DNA of 64,000 bases. Origin: Malachius bipustulatus (Eukaryota; Arthropoda; Insecta; Coleoptera; Melyridae). Of this stretch, positions 11,961 through 22,850 are shown piece by piece; within the stretch, counting starts at the first letter, position 1; the number at the start of each line of letters is the position of its first letter. The stretch is from positions 17,740,268 to 17,804,267 of the forward strand of contig OU342639.1 in assembly GCA_910589415.1 (NCBI GenBank). The letters are read 5' to 3'. Below the pieces are notes generated by a model, which worked only from the letters and a program-made list of their open reading frames with translations, was not told the origin of the DNA and searched no databases. Made by a program: the position numbers and the translations under genes.

Positions 11961-13063
11961 TAGTTCAATTTCCTTGTGTGATTTAATTTGTCATTTCTGA
12001 AACATCTGTACGCTACCGTGTCCAAAAATGCTCGCTGTTCAATGCTAAATTTCTTGAAAGTGATGAAAAATGTTGTAGATCCTTGCTGAATTATCAGGGT
12101 ATAGGTAAATAAATTCTGGTCCTTGCGGGATATGGGATACGGTTGTGTTTCTATTAAAGAAATTGGTCTACTTTTTAAAAATACAGCTACTCCGCAGACT
12201 TTACGACGGTGCAAGAAGTGATTAATTCTTGGATTGCACTTATGTAAACTTCTAGCGTTAATTGGAGTGCATAAGATTTATTTGAGTTTATCTCTCGAGT
12301 TTTATGTAATTTTCAAGTGAAATAGCTCTATATTCGGGTGATAGAATAATACCTTTCGCAGCGAATGGCCGAAAGAATGATATGTTTCTTTTACTGTCGG
12401 TAGTAGATTGAAGACTGTAATATTGTATACAGTGTAGAATTTTTAGCGAAGTTTTCAATGGCCCTTGCAGTGCAATATTCAGACACACGCATCGCTTCAA
12501 GTTGGGGTACTTGACGTTTAGGTCGCCTTTTACGATTATCGCATTGTTATCGGCCATTAAAACAGCCATCAAGCTATTCGGCCATACAGAACTGCCGTTA
12601 TTACTCGTATATTGTTCTTGAATTGTTGCCTTGATTAATACTTATACTTAGCCCACGCTTAATCTAAATTTCGTTTGTCATGGAATTTTGTCATTTACCT
12701 AGCTCGGTTTGATTATATTAAATATTACAGGGCGGATTAATATCGATTATTAAAATTAATCATTCTGATTACCGTTCCTTGGATCTCAAGGTCGAATGTA
12801 AAGTGCAAAGACTTTACATCTATATTTGGGCATTATTAGGCACCTGTATTATTAGGAATTATTTATAATCACGGCATTTCAATCCCAGCTAATATTCAGA
12901 ATATATACGCAGTACCTACCTACCTATCTAGAAAAAATAGAATGTAAAAAGTTGAATACTTTTACAAGTTGGATTTGCATGCAGGTAATTTAAAGGCAAT
13001 TTAAAAATCAATGAAGAAGTTGACCAGCTCAGCGTTTCCTACTTGCAGTGGCATTTTCTTATA
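11961..13063. other. No gene recognised
   Basis: The short open frames on the minus strand (11960-12214, 12288-12572) show no domain, and no repeats were identified by eye. Confidence 0.4.
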
Positions 13064-14604
13064 CACTGAGAAAAATTTTTCATTGGCGGAAGTAAATTTG
13101 CAATTCCGCCAATTAAATTATTTAATTGATAACGAGCAACTAAATATTTAGTTGCGTCAACTAAATTATTTAGTTCCAGAATTTGAGATATCCAACCAAG
13201 AATTAGTTGCCATAAGATACTGTATAAAAGTGATTGCAAATAAAACTTTCTGCTGTGAACTAAATAATACTTCAGTGAACCACACTAAGCTTTCTTATGT
13301 CAATTTAATAAAACTGCGCAGAACTATTATCAGGTTCTCTCAATATTACTTTGAGTTCTCTCAACTAAATGAAACTCTTCTCCGAATCCAATCTTAGTTT
13401 GGATTTTTCCTACCTACCTTATCTAACCTGCCTAACCTAAAAATTTGGTAATATTTTATTGAACTTTTCGTTTTGAAATTTTTTATTTATTGGTTGGGAT
13501 TTCGGTTCTTGGTAAAAGAATAATATTATCAAGAACCGAAATCCCAAGCAATAAATAAAAAATTTCTACCCAATAAAGGTACAAAATGCGCAGTGCCATG
13601 GCTCTCCTCATCCCGATCAACAATATAACAATAAAAAGTATCTGCACATTTTGCTGTCCCATATTAATCATCCATTTGTCCATAGTAATGTTAAATATAT
13701 AAATTACCTTTAATTATTATTATATACGCGTAGACCGGGGCGAGTCAAAACTGTACCATTATTTATTGGTTTGGTTTGTCTGAAATCCATTTAAGTACCT
13801 ATAGGTACCAAGCTAACAGTAATGATGGCTTTCTGTGATTAGAACTTCACGATTTGTCAGATTTATTCAAACAAAGCTGCAAAAGAATATCAAAAATAAA
13901 ACCGAATTATTTATTTACATTAAATAAGCAAGAGAAGTTTACTTAGATAAATTATTAGCAACAACCACGTTTGGCGAACGCAGCTATACATCATGATGGC
14001 GTCTATAATGGCGAGCGACTGATGTGTTTTTATCTGAGGTTGCACAGTTAGATGAATCTATTACAGTAAATAACGAAATATTTATTGCCATAATTCTGGT
14101 ATAATTCCTTCAATACAAACGTTCTATTATTGAACCCTCTCAGTACACTACGCAAGAAATTTTTACTTGACACAATCATACCATAGTTGGAATAATGAAA
14201 ATCTGATATATTTTACGCAATTATGTTTGGAATATTCTGTTAAACATTTATTCCTACCTCCGGCAAGAAAAACCTATTTGTCTCACAAATTTCTAACTTC
14301 TAAGAATCTTTGATTTCTTTAAACAAGATAACTTTATATGTTTAGTTGCTGGAATTAAATTATGCTGCAGTACAGATTCTTAGATTGTTAGCTAGGAGTG
14401 ATATTATTATGCCAATATGGAAAATACTTCGTTACACAAAATGAACTCCAATTAAATTATTTAATTCAATCAATTGCTCAATTTTAGTGAATCCAACTAA
14501 GATTTGGTACTGTAAATGATAAAGTTGTTCTTATAACTAAATAAATTCTCTGGAGGAAATACCTCCAGCCTTTAGTTCTTTCAAGAATAATATTTCTCTC
14601 AGTG
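13064..14604. mobile_element. Inverted-repeat element with AACTAAAT/ATTTAGTT words
   Basis: The ends CACTGAGAAAAAT (13064) and its near reverse complement ATTTCTCTCAGTG (ending 14604) are flanked by TA (13062-13063 and 14605-14606). The subterminal zones (13100-13400 and 14445-14590) are crowded with variants of a self-complementary word, such as CAACTAAATATTTAGTTG at 13137. A perfect small hairpin, CTGGAGG-AAATA-CCTCCAG, lies at 14550-14568. No transposase was found. The layout resembles the elements at 4833-7592 and 56095-58430, although the words differ. The family is unknown to me. Confidence 0.7.
13476..13565. repeat. 36-bp stem hairpin inside the 13.1-14.6 kb element
   Basis: The arm at 13476-13511 (containing GGTTGGGATTTCGGTTCTTG) pairs with 13530-13565 with one mismatch around an 18-base spacer. 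If transcribed, either strand could fold into a long miRNA-precursor-like stem. No other miRNA evidence is visible, and it may instead be a small fold-back insertion. Confidence 0.85.
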
Positions 14605-16009
14605 TACTCGATAGATAAAATCTATCACAGGAACATGCATTATGTATAATAATTCTGAAAAACATAAGAATAAAAAGAACGCGAAGCGAAAGTTCAAAGG
14701 ATTTCTAGAGGAAGTAGTTCATTTTGCAACACTGGAACAAGAAGTTTTTGCTGTCAATTATGGGAGCCGATATTTACAAAAAAAAATTTAACCCGGGATT
14801 TACGTGTGTTCTAAACAGAATTTTTACCGGTGTATTAACAAAACTTAAAAAAAATTATCAGAAATATGAATGAGTTGAGAATCAATATTGAATTGTAGTA
14901 TATCATGTGGTGTAAATAAATAAATAAAATAAATAAATAAATATTTAAGTTGCCATGATTGTTGTGAAGTTTAGGTATTGTGGCATATTTTTATCCCAAT
15001 AAATTAGATTTGTTGTAACTTGAAGTCATTGGCACGCTACTACTTATACTATAGGCAAAGTTATAATGTCAGGGGAAAAGTTTGTGTGGAAGAAAAAAAA
15101 AATACAAAAAAAAAACCTGCTAAACTTGTATTTATTACAAAGTCTTAAAACTTTTAACAAAAGGAAATAAGCGGCATAAAAGTGAGCAAGAAATTTTATA
15201 AAGGGTATAAAAAGTCTTCTCAACACGATAAAGCAGAAATCGTAAGTCAATCTTTAATAAGATAGGTAGGTATGTGAAAAAAGTATGATCTTAGGTACTA
15301 AATAAGGGTTTTAATTATGCATAACCAAACTTTGTGTTATTTACTAAATTTTAAGACTTAATAGCTTTATGAGCATATTATCATGGTCTGAACCATTTAA
15401 GCTAAATCCATTTACATGGTTCTCCGTGGATTTAGCTTAATAAGGGATTCGGGTCACTCCAGACAGGCGGCAATATATCCTCTGGTACCGATGTGGCACG
15501 CTGAAGAGACCATAAAAAGGTTGAAACACCTGACCGTGTCTTCATAGTCAAATGGCTCTGCTTGCGTCTTGCCTTGAAAAAACCCTCTAATATTTTTCTT
15601 GTTTATTAATTTACTGCTCAACTAAAAATTCTTCTTTATATTTATATAAAAGGTGATGATAAAGTTTGGAACATAGTTCATAACTGCATTATTGACGGAC
15701 AGGTCAATTTTATAATTTAATTTACTTTCTTTTGTGGTAAGTTTATTATACAGCGTGTTCCTTGTCTCAGTCATGACGACATTTTCCATTTTCTGATTAG
15801 AATATTTTCATATTGTCAGATCTAATTCTGTCGATCGAACATGACATAAAAATGATATTACTTTATACTAGTTTCATAAGTAAATACTTAAAAATAGGTA
15901 AGCGTTTACTTACTGATAAGTACTTGCTAATGCTTAGAAGTAGTTACTTATTAGCATTTACTTATTTTTATTAATATCACTCATGATGTTTATTTCTCTA
16001 TAATTTCAA
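14605..16009. other. No gene; (TAAA)n simple repeat
   Basis: A TAAA-type simple repeat lies at 14912-14942. A possible lone MITE terminus, TACAGCGTGTTCCTTG, starts near 15750 with no partner found. A duplicated word, GGATTTAGCTTAA, occurs near 15428 and, inverted, near 15395. Confidence 0.4.
14912..14942. repeat. (TAAA)n simple repeat
   Basis: Seven TAAA-type units in tandem with one irregular AAAT step. Confidence 0.85.
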
Positions 16010-16310
16010 ATTTTCGATCCTCAAAACTCCCCCGTAACTTTTTTCAGCTTTGAAGGTAGTGTGAAAAAGTGATTTTTTAAAATGAAATTAGCCAGTGGCG
16101 TGCATAGAAAAAGGAGCAAAGTTGTAGAATTTGACAAATTTTTTTGTATTGTTAAATTTAAAAATGCATTTTATGGCACGTTTTCAAACGAAATGAAATG
16201 AAGTTTTCACAGTAAACCACTACCTATGCTAATATGACCTGACTGGAAAATTTCCGAAAGCCAATTTAAAAAGCGGTAAAAATATTCATAATCGCATATA
16301 GCATAAAAAT
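16010..16310 (-). repeat. Dispersed repeat matching 62820-63115
   Basis: The reverse complement of this block aligns with 62820-63115 over nearly its whole length. Shared words include CATTTCATTTCGTTTGAA, CGCCACTGGCTAA and GAATATTTT.CCGCTTTTTAAAT. Its left side abuts non-repeat DNA and its right side meets the poly-T of the LINE at 16316. Family unknown; probably part of a larger repeat. Confidence 0.7.
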
Positions 16311-16315
16311 ACCCT

Positions 16316-17104
16316 ATTTTTTTTTTTTTTTTTTTTTTTATTGAAAATGCACATGCACTGCAGGGAAATCCCTATGACGCTCTCGGAGCGGTGCATGAGC
16401 GGAGATATCGATTCACGTTGGCCTTGAATCTCTGTAGGTTGTATACTTCGGGAAACACGCCCTTTGGAATGCTATTCCAAAGTGATGCGGTTCTATACAT
16501 AAAAGAAGTCTGAAATAGGGTGGTACGAGGTGTAACGAGCTGAACCTGATACGGATGAGCGTCTGCGGCTCGGCGTGTATTTCTGCCCGGTCTTGATCTT
16601 GGTGGGATCAAGCGGGCCACGTCTTTTGAACACTTTCCATTAAAATATCTGTAAAACAGACTCAGGTCAGCTACTCTTCTTCGATGTTCGAGAGTGTCTA
16701 AATTTTTTGTCAAATCTGGGTCCCCAATCAAGCGGATGGCTCTTTTCTGAATAGAGTGGAGTAGTCTCAGCGTATGTTTGGGAGCTGAGCTCCAAACATG
16801 TGAGCAGTACTCCAAGGATGGTCGGATTTGAGCCTTGTATAAGAGGAGAAGCTGTTGTGGTGTATAAAATTTCTTCGTGCGGAAGAGTGTTCCAAGTTTT
16901 TGAGAAGCACTCTTCGCCAGACCTGCAACATGATCATGCCAAGACATGTTCGCTCCGAGGCTCACTCCAAGTAAACGAAGAGATGACGCTGGGGTAAGAG
17001 AGTGTCCCGCCATCATCATATCTGGTTCCAAAACGTTGGTCTTTTTGGAGAAGATGACTGCTTGGGTTTTTCCAGCATTAATGTATATGCTATTGATGCG
17101 CAAG
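16316..17104 (-). mobile_element. 5'-truncated LINE (non-LTR retrotransposon)
   Basis: A T tract of about 23 bases (16316-16339) is the poly(A) tail of a minus-strand element. It is followed, reading leftward into the coding sense, by a short 3' UTR and the C-terminal part of the reverse transcriptase gene. Homology stops abruptly near 17104, typical of incomplete target-primed reverse transcription. Target-site duplications were not clear. Confidence 0.85.
16372..17103 (-). CDS. LINE reverse transcriptase, C-terminal fragment
   Basis: An open frame of 243 residues. Residues about 9-20 (GKTQAVIFSKK) are the conserved KTQ motif after the catalytic RT domain. RLLGVSLGANMSWHDHV (about 43-59) and QLLLLYKAQIRPSLEYCSHVW (about 84-104) are the thumb-region motifs of insect LINE polymerases, followed by QKRAIRLIGD and the characteristic SLFYRYFNGKCS segment. 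The catalytic palm with the ADD motif and the endonuclease are missing because of 5' truncation. The frame is intact to its stop, so the copy is young or slowly decayed, but it cannot make active enzyme. The RT fragment at 61.7 kb appears to belong to the same broad type. Confidence 0.85.
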   Translation of the reverse strand: MRINSIYINAGKTQAVIFSKKTNVLEPDMMMAGHSLTPASSLRLLGVSLGANMSWHDHVAGLAKSASQKLGTLFRTKKFYTPQQLLLLYKAQIRPSLEYCSHVWSSAPKHTLRLLHSIQKRAIRLIGDPDLTKNLDTLEHRRRVADLSLFYRYFNGKCSKDVARLIPPRSRPGRNTRRAADAHPYQVQLVTPRTTLFQTSFMYRTASLWNSIPKGVFPEVYNLQRFKANVNRYLRSCTAPRAS

Positions 17105-17330
17105 AAGGTTAAATTCTATTAATTTAATTTTAAACGTTTGGACGTAATAATCGTTAATCAAATACATACTTAGATACATCTTGCCAAAAACGATCATTTT
17201 TATAAAAGTAATTATGGCAGTCAATTTCTCAAAACCCTAAATTGATATAAAATTGTATAAGAATTGCAGTATTTCTGATTTTTTTCCCAATAAAAAAATA
17301 AATTAATTAAGAAATAAACAAAAAAGCTTT
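17105..17330. other. Short AT-rich spacer
   Basis: No feature seen between the LINE break and the MITE left end. Confidence 0.4.
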
Positions 17331-17584
17331 TATCCTGTGGGTGTCTCTAAAAGGTACCGCCAACGTTCTACCCCAGATTCCCGAGGAAAAAATATGCCGA
17401 TTTAACCGAACTTATCCATGTCCAAAGTTGTACCCTTTTCAAGATAGAGCCCTTAAAAGGGGGTCAACTAAATACTCATTTTCCAGAATAAGTCAAAAAT
17501 GGTTTAAACGAGAAACTTCAAAATTTCACCACCTACTACTATTGTTAAGACCAATAAACTGACGTAGTCTTACAAACATTGACG

Positions 17585-19173
17585 TACAGGGTGTTCCTAT
17601 TTTTGATGTCGCGTCTCACGTTTGACCCCAGAACTTTTTTATCCGCACGCCACTGATTAATTTTGTATTTTTTATCTAAAGGTTGAAGTATTACTGAACT
17701 TTTTGCGCCCTTATAAAAATTTTGTATCTTGCATGGTTTCCCCGTCATTAATTTTCTATGATACACCCACAATGCTGAAAACGTATTTGAAAAACGTAAT
17801 TTTTACTTAAAATTAATTAAATAATAACACATGCAGAACGTTAACATAAGCTCTCTGGATTAAATGTGTTTAGAAATACCCAGAACAAGAAAATAATTTA
17901 TTTCAGAAAGACGACATTGTTCATACCTATTAATAACATTAGTTGTGTTCACGTACTTTAAACAGATGTTCAAAATGACCACCATTCATCCGTATGCATA
18001 AATCTATGCGGCGTAAAAAATTGAAATGCATCCTTTGTGTCATTTCCACATCATTTCGGAGAATCACTACTGCGTCTTGAATTCGTCTCCACAGATCCTG
18101 TTCTTGATTTACGGGTGTTGAATACACCATTGTTTTTAATGTTCCCCAAAGAAAATAATCCAAGGGGGTTAAGTCAGGAGAGCGTGCATGGTGGCCAGTT
18201 AACAGGAGCATCGTTTCCTCTACCAATCCATTTATTTGCATAATGCTCATGTAAATGATTCCTAACTGCCAAAGTGAAGTGTGGGGGTGCACCATCATGC
18301 ATGAACCACATATTTCGGCGAAGCTCTATAGGTATCATCGAGCAGATCGGATAAAGTATTTCGAAGGTGGTCTAAGTAATGATCACCATTTAATCTGTTT
18401 GGCAGTAGAACGGGACCAACAATAAAATTATCAATGATACCTGCCCACACATTTACTCTAAATTCATGCTGGTGATGCGTTGTTTTAGTTGCGTGTGGAT
18501 TTTCATCCCCATAAACATGTTCATTGTGAAGGTTTGTCATGCCTCTTCTAGTTAAACAAGCTTCGTCTGTAAACAGAATTTGTTTATGAAAGTTAATATT
18601 TTGAACTCGTTCTTGTCTAATAAATCGGCAAAAACCTAAACGCAAGTCTGCATCTAAAGGTAGGAGATCTTGTACTAATTGAAGATGGTACGGATGTAAA
18701 AGTTGTTCTTTTAACACTCTATGAACAACATCTTTACTTTTTACGCCGCATAGATTTATGCATACGGATGAATGGTGGTCATTTTGAACATCTGTTGAAA
18801 GTACGTGAACACAACTAATGTTATTAATAGGTATGAACAATGTCGTCTTTCTGAAATAAAATTATTTGCTTGTTCTGGGTATTTCTAAACACATTTAATC
18901 CAGAGAGCTTATGTTAACGTTCTGCATGTGTTATTATTTAATTAATTTTAAGTAAAAATTACATTTTTCAAATACGTTTTCAGTATTGTGGGTGTATCAT
19001 TGAAAATTAATGACGGGGAAACCATGCAAGATACAAAATTTTTATAAGGGCGCAAAAAGTTCAGTAATACTTCAACCTTTAGATAAAAAATACAAAATTA
19101 ATCAGTGGCGTGCGGATAAAAAAGTTCTGGGGTCAAACGTGAGACGCGACATCAAAAATAGGAACACCCTGTA
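17585..19173 (-). mobile_element. Defective mariner inserted in the palindrome centre
   Basis: The termini CAGGGTGTTCCTATTTTTG (17587) and the reverse complement ending at 19171 lie between TA dinucleotides (17585-17586 and 19172-19173). The arms are about 432 bp each (to about 18018, and from about 18738), leaving a 719-bp single-copy middle. The arms run into the transposase coding region, so the 5' part of the gene has been replaced by an inverted copy of its 3' part. This element needs outside transposase. Confidence 0.85.
17939..18840 (-). pseudogene. Broken Tc1/mariner transposase, N-terminus lost
   Basis: Two open frames on the minus strand (18295-18840 and 17939-18298) cover the catalytic part of a transposase related to that at 7712-8821. 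The first holds the first Asp in LFTDEACLTRRG and ends after DLLDD. The second holds ARSPDLTPLDYFLWG with the last Asp and ends in LCIRMNGGHFEHLF. The middle Asp (HDGAPPHF) is read only in a third frame, so there are at least two frameshifts: one near 18330, and a likely 4-base insertion near 18190. About the first 37 residues of the upstream frame are antisense of the C-terminal codons, an artefact of the extended inverted arm. The DNA-binding HTH domains are absent, so it is non-functional. Confidence 0.82.
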
Positions 19174-19423
19174 CGTCAATGTTTGTAAGACTACGTCAGT
19201 TTATTGGTCTTAACAATAGTAGTAGGTGGTGAAATTTTGAAGTTTCTCGTTTAAACCATTTTTGACTTATTCTGGAAAATGAGTATTTAGTTGACCCCCT
19301 TTTAAGGGCTGTATATTGAAAAGGGTACAACTTTGGACATGGATAAGTTCGGTTAAATCGGCATATTTTTTCCTCGGGAATCTGGGGTAGAACGTTGGTG
19401 GTACCTTTTAGAGACACCCTGTA

Positions 19424-20499
19424 TACTGAAAGGCCGTGACACCGCTGCCGGGGCGACTGCGTCCGAATCAGCGCCGGCGCTGCCACTGATGATTCTGACT
19501 CCACATTTATCTACGGAAATATTTTTTTAAAGATTTCAAGATTTTTAATTGTTTCCCTTTTGCATAAAATTATTAATTACAAACTGACAATTCACTAGGT
19601 TTGAACAAAGAAGATGGATAATTTGTCAGCTCCAAAGTAAAAGCACAAATTTTATCAGTTTCATCTAAATCGCCTGTGGAATGTACATTTCTCAACACTT
19701 CTATATTTCGCTTTTCCTCAAAGAAATATGATTTTTACTGGTTGTCTTATATAAAAACTAAGCAGTTTAATAACCACTGTCGAACACCACACTGAATACT
19801 CAGCATAAATAATAATAAGCATTGAACTGCAATAAATGTGCCTTTACATCGAACCTCGTTTCGCAACTACTTTTCGGAGAAACTAAGAATTCTATTAAAA
19901 ATAAAAATAAAACTTTCATTACATTTTAGGCAACTTCTGTCGTGTTATCTTTAATTATAATAATAAACGTCCATTTACCGAGCTCATTATGCGAGAAGTG
20001 TTGTTGTTTGGATTTTTTGTAAATTTGGGCAAAATAATAATTGTTGGAATAAAAATAATAATATAAATATAAATCCAAATAAATGCAAAAGTGATTAATT
20101 CCCAAAGTTTCGTATTGATACCTGCATTAGTACCTACCTAAACGAAATACAAGGTGAGAAACGGAAAGTATACCTACAATCGTTGTTAGGTTTTCGTAAT
20201 TTTTTAAATATTTTTTCCTGTCGTAGTCTCCAATAAAGTGGCCAATGGCAAATCCACATCCGGTAGGAAGTTTCACATGAGAATCCAATTTTTGTTTTTA
20301 TATACTCTCTCGTGCACCCCATGTCAGTAATTGGACAGTAGATTCCCGATTATTAAATCATTGCCAGTACCGCAGTAACAACAGAGTATAGGCAACCAGC
20401 GCAGGCAGCCATTAGTATATTATAGGGACACCGTTGGCGTTGGCGGCAGCGGAGGCACGGCAATATTGGAAACCAAACATTTAGGACATACTATGCTTA
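19424..20499. other. No gene; GC-rich island at 19430-19502
   Basis: A 73-bp GC-rich island directly right of the palindromic MITE is open in frames on both strands (minus-strand reading includes SGSAGADSDAVAPAAVS). It contrasts with the AT-rich DNA around it and might be a coding remnant, but no splice sites or homology could be assigned. The rest is AT-rich and featureless. Confidence 0.35.
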
Positions 20500-22478
20500 T
20501 ACAGGGTGTTGTGAAAAAGTAGGTCAAGCTCTGGTAAACCAAAGATTGTTCTGCCAAAAATAATGGGACTTTCCTCATGAAACACTTCGGAAACTCTTCC
20601 GGAAACACTTCCTAAGAAAGATATACGCCTTCAATGTTGCAAGAATTTCCTTCTAAAATTTATGAAACGATAAAAATAATAACGGAACAACCTTACAGTA
20701 AACACCTTACAGTTGTAACCTGTTTTTTATTTAAACGGATTACATGCGCGGTGCTCTTCGCCAGAGAGTATTTGTCGTGAGTATAGGTACTTTCCGAAGC
20801 AACAAAAAACAATATTTACGATTAGTCAGGCGCCACTTATTTTTTATAAAAAAATAAGAAAAAATGGTTTTATGATATTTTCACTGTTTTAATAATTTGC
20901 AAGACTCAAGAATATAAAAATTTATGAATAGAAAAATTTTATTATAAAAGGTTAAATCCACAAGATAAACAATTTGGTTTTTGAAGAATGTGATTTTAAT
21001 ATTATGTTAAAGATTTATCGATTATTGACTATTTAAAACAGTTTCTCCCTAGAAGGATGTTCACAAAACTCACGGATTCAGAGTAGTTGAAAATAATATT
21101 TTAATTAGGTAACAGGAAATTATCGACGAACTGTAAGTTCCGTAGGTATATAGAATAATTAATAATAAATGTAGGTATATACAATAATCAATAAATAAAT
21201 AAATCAATAATAAATGTGATTAATTTCCTAGGAATCGAATAAAAACCGGAAAATACTGTCCATGTAAACTACACTTAAAAATGATTGCAATATAAATAGA
21301 GAAATCTGGCCTTTTATCCGGTGAAGGACGTCCTGTTCAGGGGAGTCGATCAAACCACCACACCATCCCAGTGCTCAAAGAGGAGGCCTCACTTCAAAAC
21401 GGGAGCTTGACGTCCCCACGGTCCCTCGGCCTTTACCCCCAACTATCCCTGGTCAGGAATGTTAGTACGCCAAACAAAAAAAAAACCCTGCAAAAGCAAG
21501 TTCACTCAAGCTCTATTCACGGGAGAAGGCAAGTTCCAAAATTTGGATAAAAAAATGACAAAGATACCAATAAAATAAATTACTTACCTAATTTCATTGG
21601 GGTTTTTTGACACTATACACAATCTCAAAATAACTCACAAACCAACAATCCAAGCTAAGGGCACTGATAAAAAAGATAGGCCACAGGTCGCAATAATTAC
21701 ACGATTGACATAAAAGGAGATTTATAATAACAGAACCTCACAAGAAGACCTTCGTTAAACCAATCGTCGGTTCGACGCGGCCGTCTCTCGTCCTCTCTAT
21801 CAGCCACCTTATCATTCCCACCTAAAGATACTGAATTAACAATCAAAAATTATTCTTCAACAACTAAAATAGAAAAACTAAGCCTATAAATTACTAATAA
21901 AATAAAACTAGAGAAACTAAATAATCATAGGTGATTTTTAGAATAAATATTTCTAAGTGAAACTGCAAAAAAATTAAATCTCTATTTTGAAATGCTACAC
22001 AGTATATATAAGAAATATTAGGAACCACTCATTATTAGCATTATTAGTAACCATAATAACCTCCCGTTATTATTTTTATCGTTTCATAATTTTTTTAATG
22101 AAATTCTTGAAACTTTGAAGGCTTTATATCTTTCTTAGGCAGTGTTCGGACACCCCTGTGTAATTTTTTTTTCCATTACTTTAGTCTGAAGAATCAGCCT
22201 GTGAAGTTTGGTCAACCTTACAGTAAACACCCTGTATACTGATGGATAATAAATAAAACACTACTATTTTTAAAAATTGTATTGTATAATGATGGATATT
22301 ATCAATCTGTATTATTTTCATCAGTATGCCAGAGATTCTATACGAAGTAAGGATTGAACACATAAATTTTAATGCCCTGTATGTTCTAAGAGGGACGCTT
22401 ATGTGAAAAATGGCAATATTTTTGGCCAAATAATCTGTACAGCTAACATCTTAATCTACTTTTTCACAACACCCTGTA
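20500..22478. mobile_element. Composite of nested MITE ends, TACAGGGTGTTGTGAAAAAG type
   Basis: The left end TACAGGGTGTTGTGAAAAAG (20500) is matched by its reverse complement ending at 22478. Left flank TA (20498-20499); the right flank is TG, so the duplication is imperfect. A second terminus, TACAGGGTGTTTACTGTAAG on the minus strand, ends at 22231, and a piece of it recurs near 20690-20712, so at least two elements are interleaved. Inverted arm similarity around the AAACGATAAAAATAATAACG word joins about 20590-20690 to 22045-22130. The interior (about 20720-22040) has a GC-rich block at 21318-21470 and another at 21765-21810, which may be a further insertion that I could not define. Confidence 0.6.
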
Positions 22479-22619
22479 TGAACGTTTTGTCTTATACGTA
22501 TAAAGTAAGGAGTTCGGTTACGTATCTAATTAACACTCTTTGATGAAAATTTTTCAAGCTGTGATCGATTTCTTGGACCTGCTGTCAGTTTAGACCCTTT
22601 TGCAAGATTTATCTAACTC

Positions 22620-22850
22620 TATGGTTATATTCACACTTTAGTTTTTGTCTCATCCATCATGCACAATCTGGTTGGATCCGAGGATGGATCCTTCGATTCC
22701 CAGGTATTTACAGGGCAGACCGTACTCTAGCATCCTTATCTCATCATTCTTCACAGTTACTATGTTAGAATTTTTGCCTATCCAGTTTGTCGAATTTTTC
22801 TAGTCCAGTCTGAATAAGTCTTATATCACGATTAAGTTTGAAAGCGCCCT
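22620..22850 (-). pseudogene. LINE reverse transcriptase relic
   Basis: Minus-strand translation in two frames gives LIQTGLEKFDKLDRQKF and then VKNDEIRMLEYGLPCKYLGI, matching the region around the YLGI motif of LINE reverse transcriptases, followed by a stop after QIVHDG. At least one frameshift separates the parts. Catalytic motifs are not present in the fragment. Both limits are uncertain. Confidence 0.5.

Larger units (their letters stand above)
17331..19423. mobile_element. Palindromic MITE split at its centre by a mariner
   Basis: The outer arms (17331-17584 and 19174-19423) are almost perfect reverse complements of each other. They include the right terminus TACAGGGTGTCTCTAAAAGG (read on the minus strand) and the inner edge ACAAACATTGACG. 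Joining them at the TA would leave about 506 bp of nearly loopless palindrome centred on ATTGACGTACGTCAAT. The left tip is altered (TCCTGTGGGTGTCTC instead of TACAGGGTGTCTC). The inner element occupies the exact centre. Confidence 0.85.
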
